Positions 1 through 11,231 of a stretch of 64,000 nucleotides of DNA are shown here, in pieces (within the stretch, counting starts at the first letter, position 1; every line of letters starts with the position of its first letter). The notes below the pieces were generated by a model. That model saw only the letters and a program-made list of their open reading frames with translations, searched no databases and was not told the origin of the DNA. Both the position numbers and the translations under genes were made by a program. The stretch comes from Costus lasius. Lineage: Eukaryota > Streptophyta > Magnoliopsida > Zingiberales > Costaceae. The DNA lies in the NCBI GenBank assembly GCA_027563935.2, contig CM050450.1, forward strand, positions 6,741,957-6,805,956, read 5' to 3'.

Positions 1-720
1 GGCACTTGAAGCGAAACGGTAACGGACCTCAAGGGGGAACAACTCAGCATGAACAACAGAAGCGAACCAGCAGAAAAAGAGAATGAACGAAGCGGGAAGA
101 AACCAAGAAGCGGTACCTCGTTCTAGTAGGAGTTTGGAAGCGCGCAGGGCCGGGCTCTGGAAGAGTGCTAAAACCCTACACCGGAGAGCAGCGGCGGACC
201 GGCCTAGGGTTCGGGGGGGCAGAGGAGAGGAAGCGATGGCGAGACTTGGACAGTTCACTCTGTCAGTCTCAAATTGCAGCGTGGGCGGCAGAAGCAAATT
301 GAAGTGAGACGTCGAGCGATGGCGGGGGATCGGGAAGACGAGTCGAGCGTCGGGGTGGGTGGGGGGCCGAGAATCAAGCGATGTACTGCCGAGGGTGGGG
401 TTAGCACCGACCCTAGGCGAGTTTATAGGGTGCAAACGGACGGTCGGGATGCCATGCGAAGAACTTGGCGGCTGCGGCTTATTATTGTGTGCGGAGGTGA
501 TTGCGTCGAACCACGAACAAATTGTGCGTGATAGCGTCGACTGGATGCTGGCGCGCTGCGGAGACCGGAGAACAGTCGCCAGCTAGCAAGAACGATCGAT
601 GGACACGCCTCTGCGGCGCGCTCTCATTAACCAACCTCGCCCGAGCGACGACATCCACAAGTCTATTTGGGCTCAAAGATTCATTTTGAAACCCACGCTT
701 TTAGGAGAAAATTTCTTATA
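1..720. other. GC-rich block, no gene recognised
   Basis: This stretch is clearly richer in GC than the AT-rich DNA that starts near position 690. It holds several overlapping short open frames on both strands. None of them shows a recognisable domain, and none is joined by convincing splice sites to anything downstream. It could be the end of a transposable element or a gene remnant cut by the window edge. I see no function. Confidence 0.4.
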
Positions 721-1562
721 CTTAAACCTGTTTTAAAAATTTTAAGGAGAATAAGAAATTAATGAAAATATTATTTATGATTCTAAGTTATACAATGATA
801 TCAATATTATTATGAATAGATTTTTTCATAATAAAAAATTAATAAAAATATTATTATAGATGAATATGTTATAGTATAGATAGCTTATCTACAATAATAA
901 GAATATTAATTTTTCATCGTAGATAAATTTATCTAGATAATATTCATATCATTGAATAGCTTAGATTGAGTAGATTGCATAAATATAATTTATCTACACT
1001 AAAAATATATTTATCTATAAAAAAAATTTTCACCATTCTTAATTTTCCTGCTTTTAGGGCTTAATTTTTAAGTGATTCCCGGCTTTCCCACTTAACTCAC
1101 CTAAGCAGGGCGGGGCTTGCCTAGAAGCTATTGGATCAGAGAAAGATAAAAATAGACGTGCTTATAATATATATTATAAGGTCTAAATTCTATATTATAA
1201 TTATTAGCTAAATTAAGTTTACCAGTAAGTCTTTTTTTCCGTAAAACCAAGAATTCTATAACAATTGAGTAAATAAATTTTTATAAACAGAAATTATAAA
1301 GATTCTATATATTTAAATTGTAAAAACCTAGGGGTGTCCAAGAATCGAGTTGATAAATTGAACTATACTAGACCGTTTAAATGGGTTCGAGTCAGTCTAA
1401 AATCAAACGGTTCAATTTTAAAATATTTAATTTAACTACTAATTGATTTTGTCTTTTAATTATTAAGACGATCGAACTAAACCAAATTAAAATGAGAAAA
1501 CGTGTGTGAGAGTCAAACTACCAATATGCTAAGAATATGCTAGAGTGTACGGCTAAGCAAAA

Positions 1563-1644
<82 letters not shown>

Positions 1645-3785
1645 AATTTGTATAGGCAATAATATTGAACTCAGTTGGATAGTAAAACTCACCCAATTCA
1701 AACAATGCTAAATATTTGTGACTACTCTAGGGTGTCATTGAGTTATGATTTTATTATATACAAGTTATAAGATATAACTATTGCGGCCTATAAAACATAG
1801 TAGAAAATTATTACTATTTATTTTAGTACTTTGGTCATTTTTTTTTAAAAAAAAAAAGAAAATTAGTTATAAGATATGATCTATATAGTGCAGTATGGGT
1901 ATCTAAAAATTTAACATTCAAGATTTTGATGTCAAAAGTTCAATACCAATACTAATACCGAACTCCAGTGTTTGCTCAACCCTACTAGGGTGTGCCCTAA
2001 CAATTAGGGTGGCCACATGTCGGAAGAGACAGAGCGGATGTAGCATGTTGAGCTTCGAGTCACACATATGGTGTAATACTCTTTAAAAAAAAGTCTTTAT
2101 TATATTTTTCACATTTTAGAAAACAAGTGATGTATGAGAATGAATTCATAAGAAAAGTCTTTATGAATTGTGATATTACTATATTGGATAATAAATGCCT
2201 AAGGAAAATGAGTAATCTTATTTAATTAGAAAATAAAAAAAAAATAAAAAAATAATGGGTAAAAGTTCACATACAATTGTTGACCATGCTAATGCCACCT
2301 CATGCCACTTATTTACCTTGTAAAAATGTAACATGGTTTTCGTGCATAACCTGAAGAAAATAATAGCTAAGGAGGGGAAAAAAGAAGAAAGAAAGAAAAC
2401 TCAAGTTGAGGGTGATTTTTAGTTTCTTAGGCAAGTAATCTTTTCTTCTTTATGATCATTGGCCTATTGCTCTAAACTGCATGAGAAATTGCATTCAATA
2501 GTATTGTGATATTAGTTATTGTTTCGAATTTGATTGATTTGGACATTGTATAAATGGTTATAATAACCCATCATGGATGTTCATTTGCTTAGAACCTGAC
2601 CTTTCTGTATTTTAGTTATCATAACTTTTGATTCACTGATCCAAATCATATGAAACCTTATTCATTAGAAAGAAGACTCAAATATCTTTCTATTGAGTCT
2701 AATATTCCCTATGTATATGATAATTACCAAATTTATTGATTCAGTTTAATTTGACCCTACAAATCTATCTTCACTTTTTTCCATGGTTTCTAACCATTAT
2801 CTAGTAATTAATTCATATCATAATTGTATTACCATAAATATGCAAAATAATTAATTTCTATAAAATAGATATATGAATCTACAATTGGAGACTTTATTCT
2901 CATAATTTGGATTAGAAATAGATTTATAATCATTTTTACAACCGTCCATCTAAATCTGTAAATGTATATTTTATGTTATTGACCTATTGGCACTACATAG
3001 ACCATAATTTCTTGTAGTTAGCTCTATTTTATATCAAAGTTACTTTTCCACATTCAAAATCCTATGCCTTGACATAAATATTATCTTCCATTATATAATC
3101 ACAAGCTAAGTCATGATTATGTCACTCATGTTCTAAATTCTAAATTTTAGGTTCTTCGATCACGAAAAATGCGAACTCATATAAATGGGTTTCTGTTGGA
3201 AAATATATAGATACACATATCCTATGATTCGGTAATGCTAGTGGGAATAACTTTGTGAGCCCAAAAGGGAAAATATTATGAGCCCTATATGGGAAAAGGG
3301 GGATAGATATGGAGCAAAGTGCTATATGGAACAAAATAGCTTAATTCACTTTCTTTTGTTTTTATTTACCATGGAAATACTATCAAGCTACCTCTTGATT
3401 TATGTTATTTATTTTTTCTCTTCTATATCAGTTGAATGTTATTTTGAAAGATTGACTATCTTGTTTTGTTTTAGTATTCCATGTGTAACCATCAAGACAC
3501 TGATAGTTTTCATTGATGATTTTGTCTAACTCATGATAAGATACTGTTTGATCATAAATTACTTGCTGAGCTTTCTTGCTCAATCTTTGTATGCTAACCC
3601 TTTTACAAATTAGATTTTGGGCTATATCTTTTGTGGCCTACATGTTTTGTGGAAGAGAAGTGGATTGGATAATGTTGGGTGCATGTTTTGAGTTTTGAAA
3701 TATGTGAAGACTATTGTATAAAGTTTGTTTTATGGATGTATTGTAAAGTTGAACAAAATCATAGTTTATATATGAACATAAAAAA
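721..3785. other. AT-rich intergenic DNA
   Basis: There is no coding signal here. The stretch contains a TA microsatellite (1564-1639) and an AT-rich, partly self-complementary tract around 740-1030. At 1330 there is a TAGGGGTGTCCA start that resembles the terminal inverted repeat of the hAT-type MITEs at 16349 and 59056. No matching right end was found, so that copy is either truncated or a chance match. Confidence 0.5.
1564..1639. repeat. TA dinucleotide microsatellite
   Basis: An uninterrupted alternating TA tract of about 76 bp lies in intergenic DNA. Its length makes it likely to vary between individuals. Confidence 0.95.
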
Positions 3786-5897
3786 TGTTACGCCTGTGAC
3801 GAAAGAAGACAAAGGGGGAAAACTTTTTAAATAAAATAATATAAAAGTAATGCATTGATGGGACGCCACTGACATCGGTGGTCGTGCCCATACTTTTGCT
3901 CGTTCCTCTTTGTCGCGCGTGCCCTTTCCCCTTTTATTTCTTCCTCGCCCGTGTTCGTCTTCTCCACCGAACGAGCGAGCAAGGCATACAAACGCCCACC
4001 TCCCTCCTTCGAGCTGCCTCCTCGTCTCCATCTTCCCTGTGTCCGGCGACTCTTCCGACGCCGAAGACTTGCCCTGAGTTCTGACCTGCGGCCAGACCTA
4101 ACTGCTTGGTCCGGCGAGGTTTGGCGGACGAGAAGCGCGCGGATCAACTATTTCCGGCGGCGCTGCTTCTCCTCCAACAACCTTCTGTTCACGCTTTTGT
4201 GCTCCGACGAACGGGGAACCTCTCCCCTCTGTCTACGGCATCCTCTTCCTCGGCTCCAGCGAGATTTGTGAACGCCGTCGCCGACCACTTTTCCCCATAT
4301 CTCCGACGATCCAGAACTCCGATCGTGAAATCGACTGTACGGTCGTATTCCTCTTGATGCTGGCTTTCATTTGACTATCAGAGAGCTCCGATCTGCCACC
4401 GGAGTTACTGTTCCGGCGATCACCTCCGGCGAACTTGTCGACAAACCTCGAAGTTCGTGCCGACGACTCGTGTTACGCGTTCTGGCTGGTTCTTGCGTAT
4501 TTCGACTCCGCGTGGTGGTTGCGTTCGCACAAGGCTGCGAACTAGGTTAGAACCCGTACCCCATCTCCGTACACGTATTATACGAACGCATGCGAACATA
4601 ACCCTGGACTCACGTATACCTGTCAAACTTGATTTAATAACTTGGTACGATTAACATAATGAAATCGGATGAGCATGTTAATTGGTGTTAAATGGATTAA
4701 AATAGAATGGTGTGACTTATACATGATTTACCCTGTTAGGTCCTGTTGATTGATTATCTGCTTACCGGTTGGATCTGTGACACTGTTTATCTGCATCTGA
4801 GGTAGGGATTCTACCTCCTTCCGTTGTTACGGTGTCAACCGCATGTTAGTTAGCTGCACCTTCTTCTTGCTGATTAATCCTGTTAATTACGTTTCTATTC
4901 CTGTTCTGCTCTAGTCTTTATCCGTTGACATATACTGCCTGTATGACACATGGTATGAGTATTGGTATTGCATGCTAGTCTGTAGAGATAGCTGGTATGA
5001 GTTATGTTATACGTATGTATGAGGACTGAATGTCTAGCGATAGATACTTCGGTGTACCTCGATGTACTGCCTGTGAGATTTCTGTTGAGACGTTGTGTGA
5101 TCGTCTCTGTGATAGATTGACCGAGAGAGTCCAATGTTATGGGCTTGAGATCTGTTATCAGCCCAGTGAGGGGTTGTACTGAGTATAGGACGTTACACTA
5201 GCGGACTGTCGACGGACAGTCGTCTCTATTGTTCAGGGAGCCATCAGTAGGGACCACTCTATTTTATAGAGTTACGGGTCGTGGACCACTGCTGTACCAG
5301 CTCTCAGTTTTATCTGTCTGAGGACACGTATATTGATACGTATTTGAGTTTGACTATACGATATACGGGACATGTAGAGTTACTGTGAAAATCTGGTAAA
5401 CCCTTACACTCTGATCATGCACCATGTGATTTGTTGTATCCCTACTTAGCCTCTGGCTAACCTCATTTGTTTTGCCTCCAGGTTCAGGCGTGGCTCCTTC
5501 GGTGGCAGATTAGATAGATAGTTTGGTGACTACCAGTCTGGTTTGGTTTTGCATCTGTCGGTCTGTGGTTTATTTATTTTTATGTTATGTTGGACTCTGT
5601 TGACCGCTGCGCCGGTCGTGTATCTGTTGGTTCTGTTGACCGCTGCGCCGGTCATGTTATCTGTTGGTTTGTCGACCGCTGCGCCGGTCCTGTTGTTGTT
5701 ATTTCTGTTGACCGCTGCGCCGGTCTTGTGTCAATATTACTGCTTTTGGATATTTAAGGCCGGGCTGGCCTCTGGTTATATTATTTTATTCAGTATGTAC
5801 CTTTTGATGGTCAGGTTTGATTTGACAGGTACGGTGTTGTGCGACCCCAGGTCCGGGATTCCCGATGTGGGTTCTGAGTGGATTTTGGGGCGTAACA
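3786..5897. mobile_element. Probable solo LTR (about 2.1 kb)
   Basis: The block opens with TGTTACGCC and closes with GGCGTAACA, a perfect 9-bp inverted terminus with the TG...CA ends expected of an LTR. The flanks are AAAAA on the left and CAAAA on the right, a 5-bp duplication with one mismatch in low-complexity DNA. Base composition jumps to GC-rich inside the block compared with both flanks. No internal gag or pol frame lies beside it, so it reads as a solo LTR, plausibly from a Ty3/gypsy element. The 134-aa open frame at 5543-5947 runs past the right terminus and is not a gene. The family assignment is inference. Confidence 0.55.
5597..5725. repeat. Four-copy short repeat inside the LTR
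   Basis: A unit of about 20 bp containing GACCGCTGCGCCGGTC occurs four times, starting near 5597, 5633, 5671 and 5705. The spacers between copies are about 15-18 bp and differ from each other. Each unit contains the self-complementary stretch GACCG...CGGTC, so single-stranded RNA or DNA could form small stems. It lies near the 3' end of the presumed LTR. Confidence 0.85.
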
Positions 5898-8305
5898 CAA
5901 AAAGTGTTATGATCTTGTATAAAATGATCTTGGGCGTTATGATATGAGAAGAATCACTTTAATTGAATGAAAGTTGGGATTGATTGTTGTTGTCTCCTAG
6001 GTGATAGTTACATAATCAAAATTTGATTTTTCATGCACAGGTTATTTTTTTTATGAATTAATTCTGGTACAGATAGCAAAATTTTATTTAAATTAATATT
6101 AATTTTTTATTTATAGAATTATCTTAATATGGGGTCGTGACATATCGGATAGCAACAACCACGAACGCAACTAATCATCTTCAAGGTTACTTGGAGAGGA
6201 GTTTGGAGAGAGGTATGCATACCTTACCAACTCTGTAGGCACCAAGGTCAAAGGGCAAACTCCATGTGAGGAAAATACAAAGTGAGAGGTCACCATTTGT
6301 GCTACCATCGGCGGGGATGGTGAAGCGGAGGGTAGAGTGCCACTAGGGGTTGCAATTGCATAGTGGGCATTGCTGTGAGTGGAGATTGCAGTGTTGCATA
6401 AGCATCAATTTTTTTATTCAATTTAAACTAAATTAAATTAAATTTTTTGGTTAAAGTAAAAGTTAGCTTTTGTTAAAAAACAATTCAGCTCTAGGTTATG
6501 GAATGCATGTAAAAAAACATCAAGTCAACTCGAATCAATTTGGTTCACATCGGGTTGATTCGATTGGAAACTTCTACTCATCTACCCGGATTGCCATCAT
6601 CGTGCCCCTAAGCCACCTGCAAATCTGCCACGATCCAGCATGGATAGCCGGAGCGTAAACGAAGGAGCATGAGTGATGGGCCCTCCTTTAGAGTTGTGAA
6701 AACAAATCTAGGTAGTCCCGCTTAAAAATTTTTTCCGATGGGAGGGCAATGAACGGGTGGCATGGCGAACGCTAGTGGCTGGCGCAAGCGGGGCAGGACA
6801 CAGGCAACATGAGGGCAGGAGAGGGGAGGGCACCAAGGAGGCGAGGGAGAAAAGGGAGAGGAGAAGCACTAAGGAGAAGAGTTGGAAGAGATGAGGAGAG
6901 GAATAGAAGAGAGGAGTTGGAGTTAGGGTCAGAATTTTGTTATTTTTGTTTAGAAGGTAGATTTGTTATTTTCCCAAGCGGGGTATATTCGAAATCGGGT
7001 TCAAGATGGATAGTGAAAATCCCACATGTGACGCCGACTTAACTTTTATAAGTCAGGTTTTACCTAAAACCGACCAACTCTCGATCAACTTGAGTTTTTT
7101 TCAATCAAATCGAGTGGATCAAGTAAGGGTGGGCAGGGCAAGGATAGGTTTTTATATGATCCCTAGTGTAGACCATAAATCACCACCAAAATCGCTAAAT
7201 CAAATTTGAACACACACACGGAGGAATGACAATAGATAGAGCACCCCTTTTTTTTACTTTACCTATTTCCGAACCTAAATAATTTATTAACTATTGTACC
7301 TAATTAACTACTTAATTTTTTTTTCTAATCTCCTATTTGAACCCTACTATATTCAAATTTTAAATATTTGTTAACTACCGAACCCTATAAATACTCTATT
7401 TATTATATTAAAAATTTTTCCTACATATTACTAGAATAAAAATTTGGTACCCGCTATCAAAATATTACTAATAACTAAATATCGGGTTGGGTTTAAAAAT
7501 ACCTTCTACTTGACTTATAAAAAAACCCTAATGGCAAGGAAGTAGAATATGAGATGCGACAATGGCCAAGAGATGGTAATGGCGATGGTGAAAAGGAGGT
7601 GGCGGCGATGATGACGACATGGCAGCAGTGGTGGTGAGAAACGGCAGTGACGTGGGAACCAGATGGCAGTAATGTTAGCAGCAACGACAGAAGATGGCGG
7701 CAGTGAGAGAAGACATGGAGAAAGGATTCGGATTTTAGGGTTTGAAGCGGGTAAAGAGTTAGTAAATAATTTGTTAGGGGATTGTGCCATTGTGTGTTAT
7801 GGGTGTTTTATATACATAGATCCGCCACTAATCCGATATGGGTAGTATACTTATTACTCATAATCGACTTAACGGGTACTCAACTAGTTATAATCGAATT
7901 CGGATACGTCGAAAATCCGCTAAAATCGTACCGAACTGCGTCCCAACACGCTGTTACATAAATTAAGCCAGCGGGTGCAGACGTGAGCCCGATGATTATG
8001 AATATTTATAAATAATTAGCCCCTCCAATTCGGGACTCGTCTACGTTCGCCGAAAAAAAACCAGAGATCCCATGATCCGCTATCGCACGCGAGAGATAAG
8101 CGCTGCGGTTCACGTTATACGCTAGCGATCGGCGCCCAGTTTGTCCATTATTTTCTGACTCTTGACTCCGTCTCTTTCTCTCTTTCGATCGATCGATCGA
8201 TCGTCTTCCTCCCCTCCCCTTGTCCCTGGCCGCGTCCACCGAGACCAGCAAATTTGATCGGACAATCGCCCCTTCCCGGATCGCAGCACCCATTCTCCCG
8301 CGGTC
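5898..8305. other. Intergenic DNA upstream of the O-fucosyltransferase gene
   Basis: No protein-coding gene was recognised. The sequence is a mosaic of AT-rich DNA and purine-rich patches (6800-6960 and 7540-7730) that give spurious short frames. Phrases such as the GGGTT/AACCC-rich stretch near 7000-7900 look like decayed transposable-element sequence. The final 300 bp are the promoter and leader of the downstream gene: a TATA-like stretch near 8003-8013, then a CT-rich leader with a GATC repeat around 8187-8201. Confidence 0.5.
8003..8013 (+). promoter_or_regulatory. Candidate TATA box of the O-fucosyltransferase gene
   Basis: The sequence TATTTATAAAT lies about 290 bp upstream of the chosen ATG and just before a transition to GC-richer, pyrimidine-rich leader sequence. 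Position and sequence fit a plant TATA element, but no transcript data support it. Confidence 0.25.
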
Positions 8306-9740
8306 ATGATCACCGCTGGCGCCGTCCCCTCCAGCGGCTCCACCACCACCTCCGGCCCCACGCGCCGCCGCCTGACGGAGTCGGGGGACCACGTGCTCGA
8401 GGTCGACGGCGAGGACGACCACGTCCGGTCGAAGCAGGGCCGCGGCAGCGGATGGGCGCCGTGGAGGCTGGTTGGGGGGACGCGGCTCGCCTGGATGAGA
8501 GCGCTGGCGCTGGCGCTCGTGCTCGTCCTGGCCGTCACCGTTTTGCTCGGCACGCCCCGCGTCGCAGGCGCCGGCCGCGGCAGCGCTAGCGCCGCCGCCA
8601 TCGACGCCACCGCTCGCGGCGGCGCGGAGCGGGAGGAGAGGAAGGACGTGGTGCTGCAGGTGGCGGGAGGCGGCGGCGCGGGGGAGGAGTCGCTGCATTG
8701 GGCGTTGGAGAACACCACCTGGACGAGGAAGAGGCGACTGGATTCCACGGTACGTCCATTTAATTCTATCATTAGGAACGCCATTAATGGAACTGTTTGC
8801 TTGCTTAATTTGTTAATACATTGACATTAATTTCATTGCCAAATAAGTGATTCTAGCTCGTATATAAACTTGTTAATTTCAAGAACACAATTCATGTTAT
8901 CTTATCAATCAATAAGATTTGAAGCATTAATTAGCAAATGCATTGATATAAACATCTAAATTCAGTGAAATTCTGTATAATTGCTATCCTATGGGAGAAA
9001 GAATAGAATTAGTATAATTATGAAATAAACTAAGTGAGATAATAGAAAATTATTGAGTTTTAATTTTGATTATATTTTTTTGCTCTTCTTTGACTTTGCC
9101 CTTTCTTATATTCTTTATTTATATATTGTAATATTTGAATTTTACTTAGTCAAAATATTATAATGTAAAATTATTTTTCAAATACTTATGGAAGTATATT
9201 TTTAATATACCTATTCTTACACTCTAAAGATAAAATTGAAATATACCTAAATTGAAATATACCTATAATAATGTAAAATTAAAAAAATCACCTATTTTTT
9301 CATCTTTTCATCTGCTTGTTTGAACTAAAATTACAAGCCATATATCTTTTTCATTACCATTGAGTAAGATGAAAAGAATTCTGAAGTAGTGATTTGCTTA
9401 GGAATCTTAGGCTACAAGGATTATCGGATTCGATGATAGTACAAATCTTAAAGCGACGTTGACTTTAAGATTCAAACATTTTCTCTGAGTAGATGAGTCT
9501 TCGATGTGTTTCCAGGTTCCTCAGATTTGGATGAAGCCAGACAACAACGGCTACGAGCAATGCGTGGAGCCTCCGAAGAGCAAATGCCGTAAGTTCTCTA
9601 GCTCCGGACAGCAATAATTCCATGCACACAACGATTGATCATTTCTGCCGTCCAATTCTGCAGGGACATGCGCCGCCACTGTCGGATATCTCAAAATCTA
9701 TGCGAACGGCGGGCTGAATCAGATGAGAATGGGAGTATGA

Positions 9741-9771
<31 letters not shown>

Positions 9772-11231
9772 CTTCTTCCATCTTAGCCGCTCCTCAATCG
9801 CAGTAAGTTCTTCTTTGTTAATCTCGACGGCGCTGCTTGTGCAGATCAGTGACATGGTCGCCATCGCGAAGCTAATGAATGCGACGCTGGTGTTGCCTCT
9901 GCTCGACCACAACTCCTTCTGGACTGATCCAAGGTAAGCAAAATCAGCAGTTTGTGGAGGTTTTAGTCGAAGTTCACAGTTCACACTTGCAGTATTAATC
10001 TGTAGTGAATTCAAAGACATATTCGACGCCAAGCACTTCAAGGAGGTCCTCAAGCACGACATCGCCATCGTCGACTCCCTCCCCCAGAAGTACGCCAAGG
10101 TTAAGCCCTACGTAAGGGCTCCCATTTCCTGGTCCAAGGTGCGCCGCCAAACTCTCCGATGAACTACAACTCATCTCCTTGAATCATTGAACTCAATCTT
10201 CTTCTTCTTCTCTAGGCCTCGTACTTCAAGGGTCTCTCGACTAATACACTGAGCAAGAGGAAAGTGATCGAATTCACCTACACAGACTCTCGCCTCGCCA
10301 ACAATGGCCTCTCCCCTTCCATCCAGAGGCTCCGGTGTCGCGCGAATTATAAAGCGCTTCAGTACACCGAAAACATCCAAGAACTCGGGGACAAATTAGT
10401 CGACAGGCTGAGGAACGACAGCGGCACCCCCTACATCGCTCTTCACTTGAGGTACGAGAAGGACATGCTGTCCTTCACCGGGTGCAGCCACAATCTGTCG
10501 TCGGAGGAGGCAGAGGAGCTGCGCGTGATGCGGTACAGGGTGAAGCACTGGAAGGAGAAGGACATCAACAGCAAAGAGAAGAGGATCCAAGGAGGCTGCC
10601 CGATGACCCCGCGGGAGTCCGCCATCTTCCTCAAGGCCATGGGGTACCCTTCCGCCACCAACATCTACATTGTGGCGGGGGAGATATACGGGGCCAATAG
10701 CATGGACGCCCTTAGAGCAGAGTACCCCAACATCTACACCCACAACACTCTGGCCTCCGACGACGAGCTGGCACCTTTCATAGGGTATCAGAACAGGCTC
10801 GCAGCTCTCGACTACATCGTCGCGCAGAAGAGCGATGTCTTCGTCTACACCTACGACGGCAACATGGCCAAGGCAGTGCAAGGCCACCGGAGATTTGAAG
10901 GCTTCAAGAAGACCATCAATCCAGATAGGTAATTCAGACAAGGCTTCTTCTCTCTGCTAAACTCGCGCATTACTATCACACAGTTGCACTGTTTTGTTGA
11001 CTCACAGCACTTTTTCTGATCAGGTTGAGGCTTGTGGAGCTGATAGACGAACTGGATGAGGGCAAGATAGACTGGACGGTTTTCGAGAAGAAGGTGAAGA
11101 AAGCTCATGCGAAGAGGCTGGGAGGGCCGTACGAGAGGCCGACTGATGTAAATCCGAGGCACGAGGAGTACTTTTATGCAAATCCGCTTCCTGGATGCCT
11201 GTGCTTGAAGCATCAGTACAGGAACGTCTGA
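8306..11231 (+). CDS. O-fucosyltransferase family protein (GT106 type), 576 aa
   Basis: This is a type II Golgi glycosyltransferase of the plant O-fucosyltransferase family (PF10250), expected to move a sugar from a nucleotide donor to a protein or pectic glycan; the acceptor cannot be read from sequence. Exons are 8306-8749, 9516-9588, 9664-9734, 9845-9933, 10006-10138, 10216-10928 and 11024-11231. All junctions are GT/AG and the frame stays open for 577 codons. Residues 61-82 form one hydrophobic segment after a short basic N-terminus, the expected signal anchor. The donor-binding motif GGLNQMR is at 188-194. HLRYEKDM is at 347-354, with the family's conserved Arg at 349. Near the C-terminus the sequence reads [15 protein letters not shown]. 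Exon 1 is very GC-rich and variable; later exons are conserved. Length is normal for the family. Related plant members include RRT-type rhamnosyltransferases and MSR/FRIABLE-like proteins, so the precise activity is open. Confidence 0.93.
9742..9778. repeat. CTT trinucleotide microsatellite in intron 3
   Basis: About twelve CTT units occur just after the donor of exon 3 of the O-fucosyltransferase gene. Read in frame the tract would give a phenylalanine or lysine run, but it lies wholly in an intron between 9734 and 9845. Confidence 0.9.

Noticed and set aside
5543..5947. 134-aa plus-strand open frame with repeated LLTAAPV
   Set aside because: It is produced by the four-copy GC-rich repeat inside the presumed LTR, crosses the LTR border, and has no homologous feel.
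8006..8784. Long minus-strand open frames (230 and 220 aa) over the first exon of the O-fucosyltransferase gene
   Set aside because: They are antisense shadows of a very GC-rich exon. They have no domain, and the plus-strand frame continues through six further exons with family sequence.
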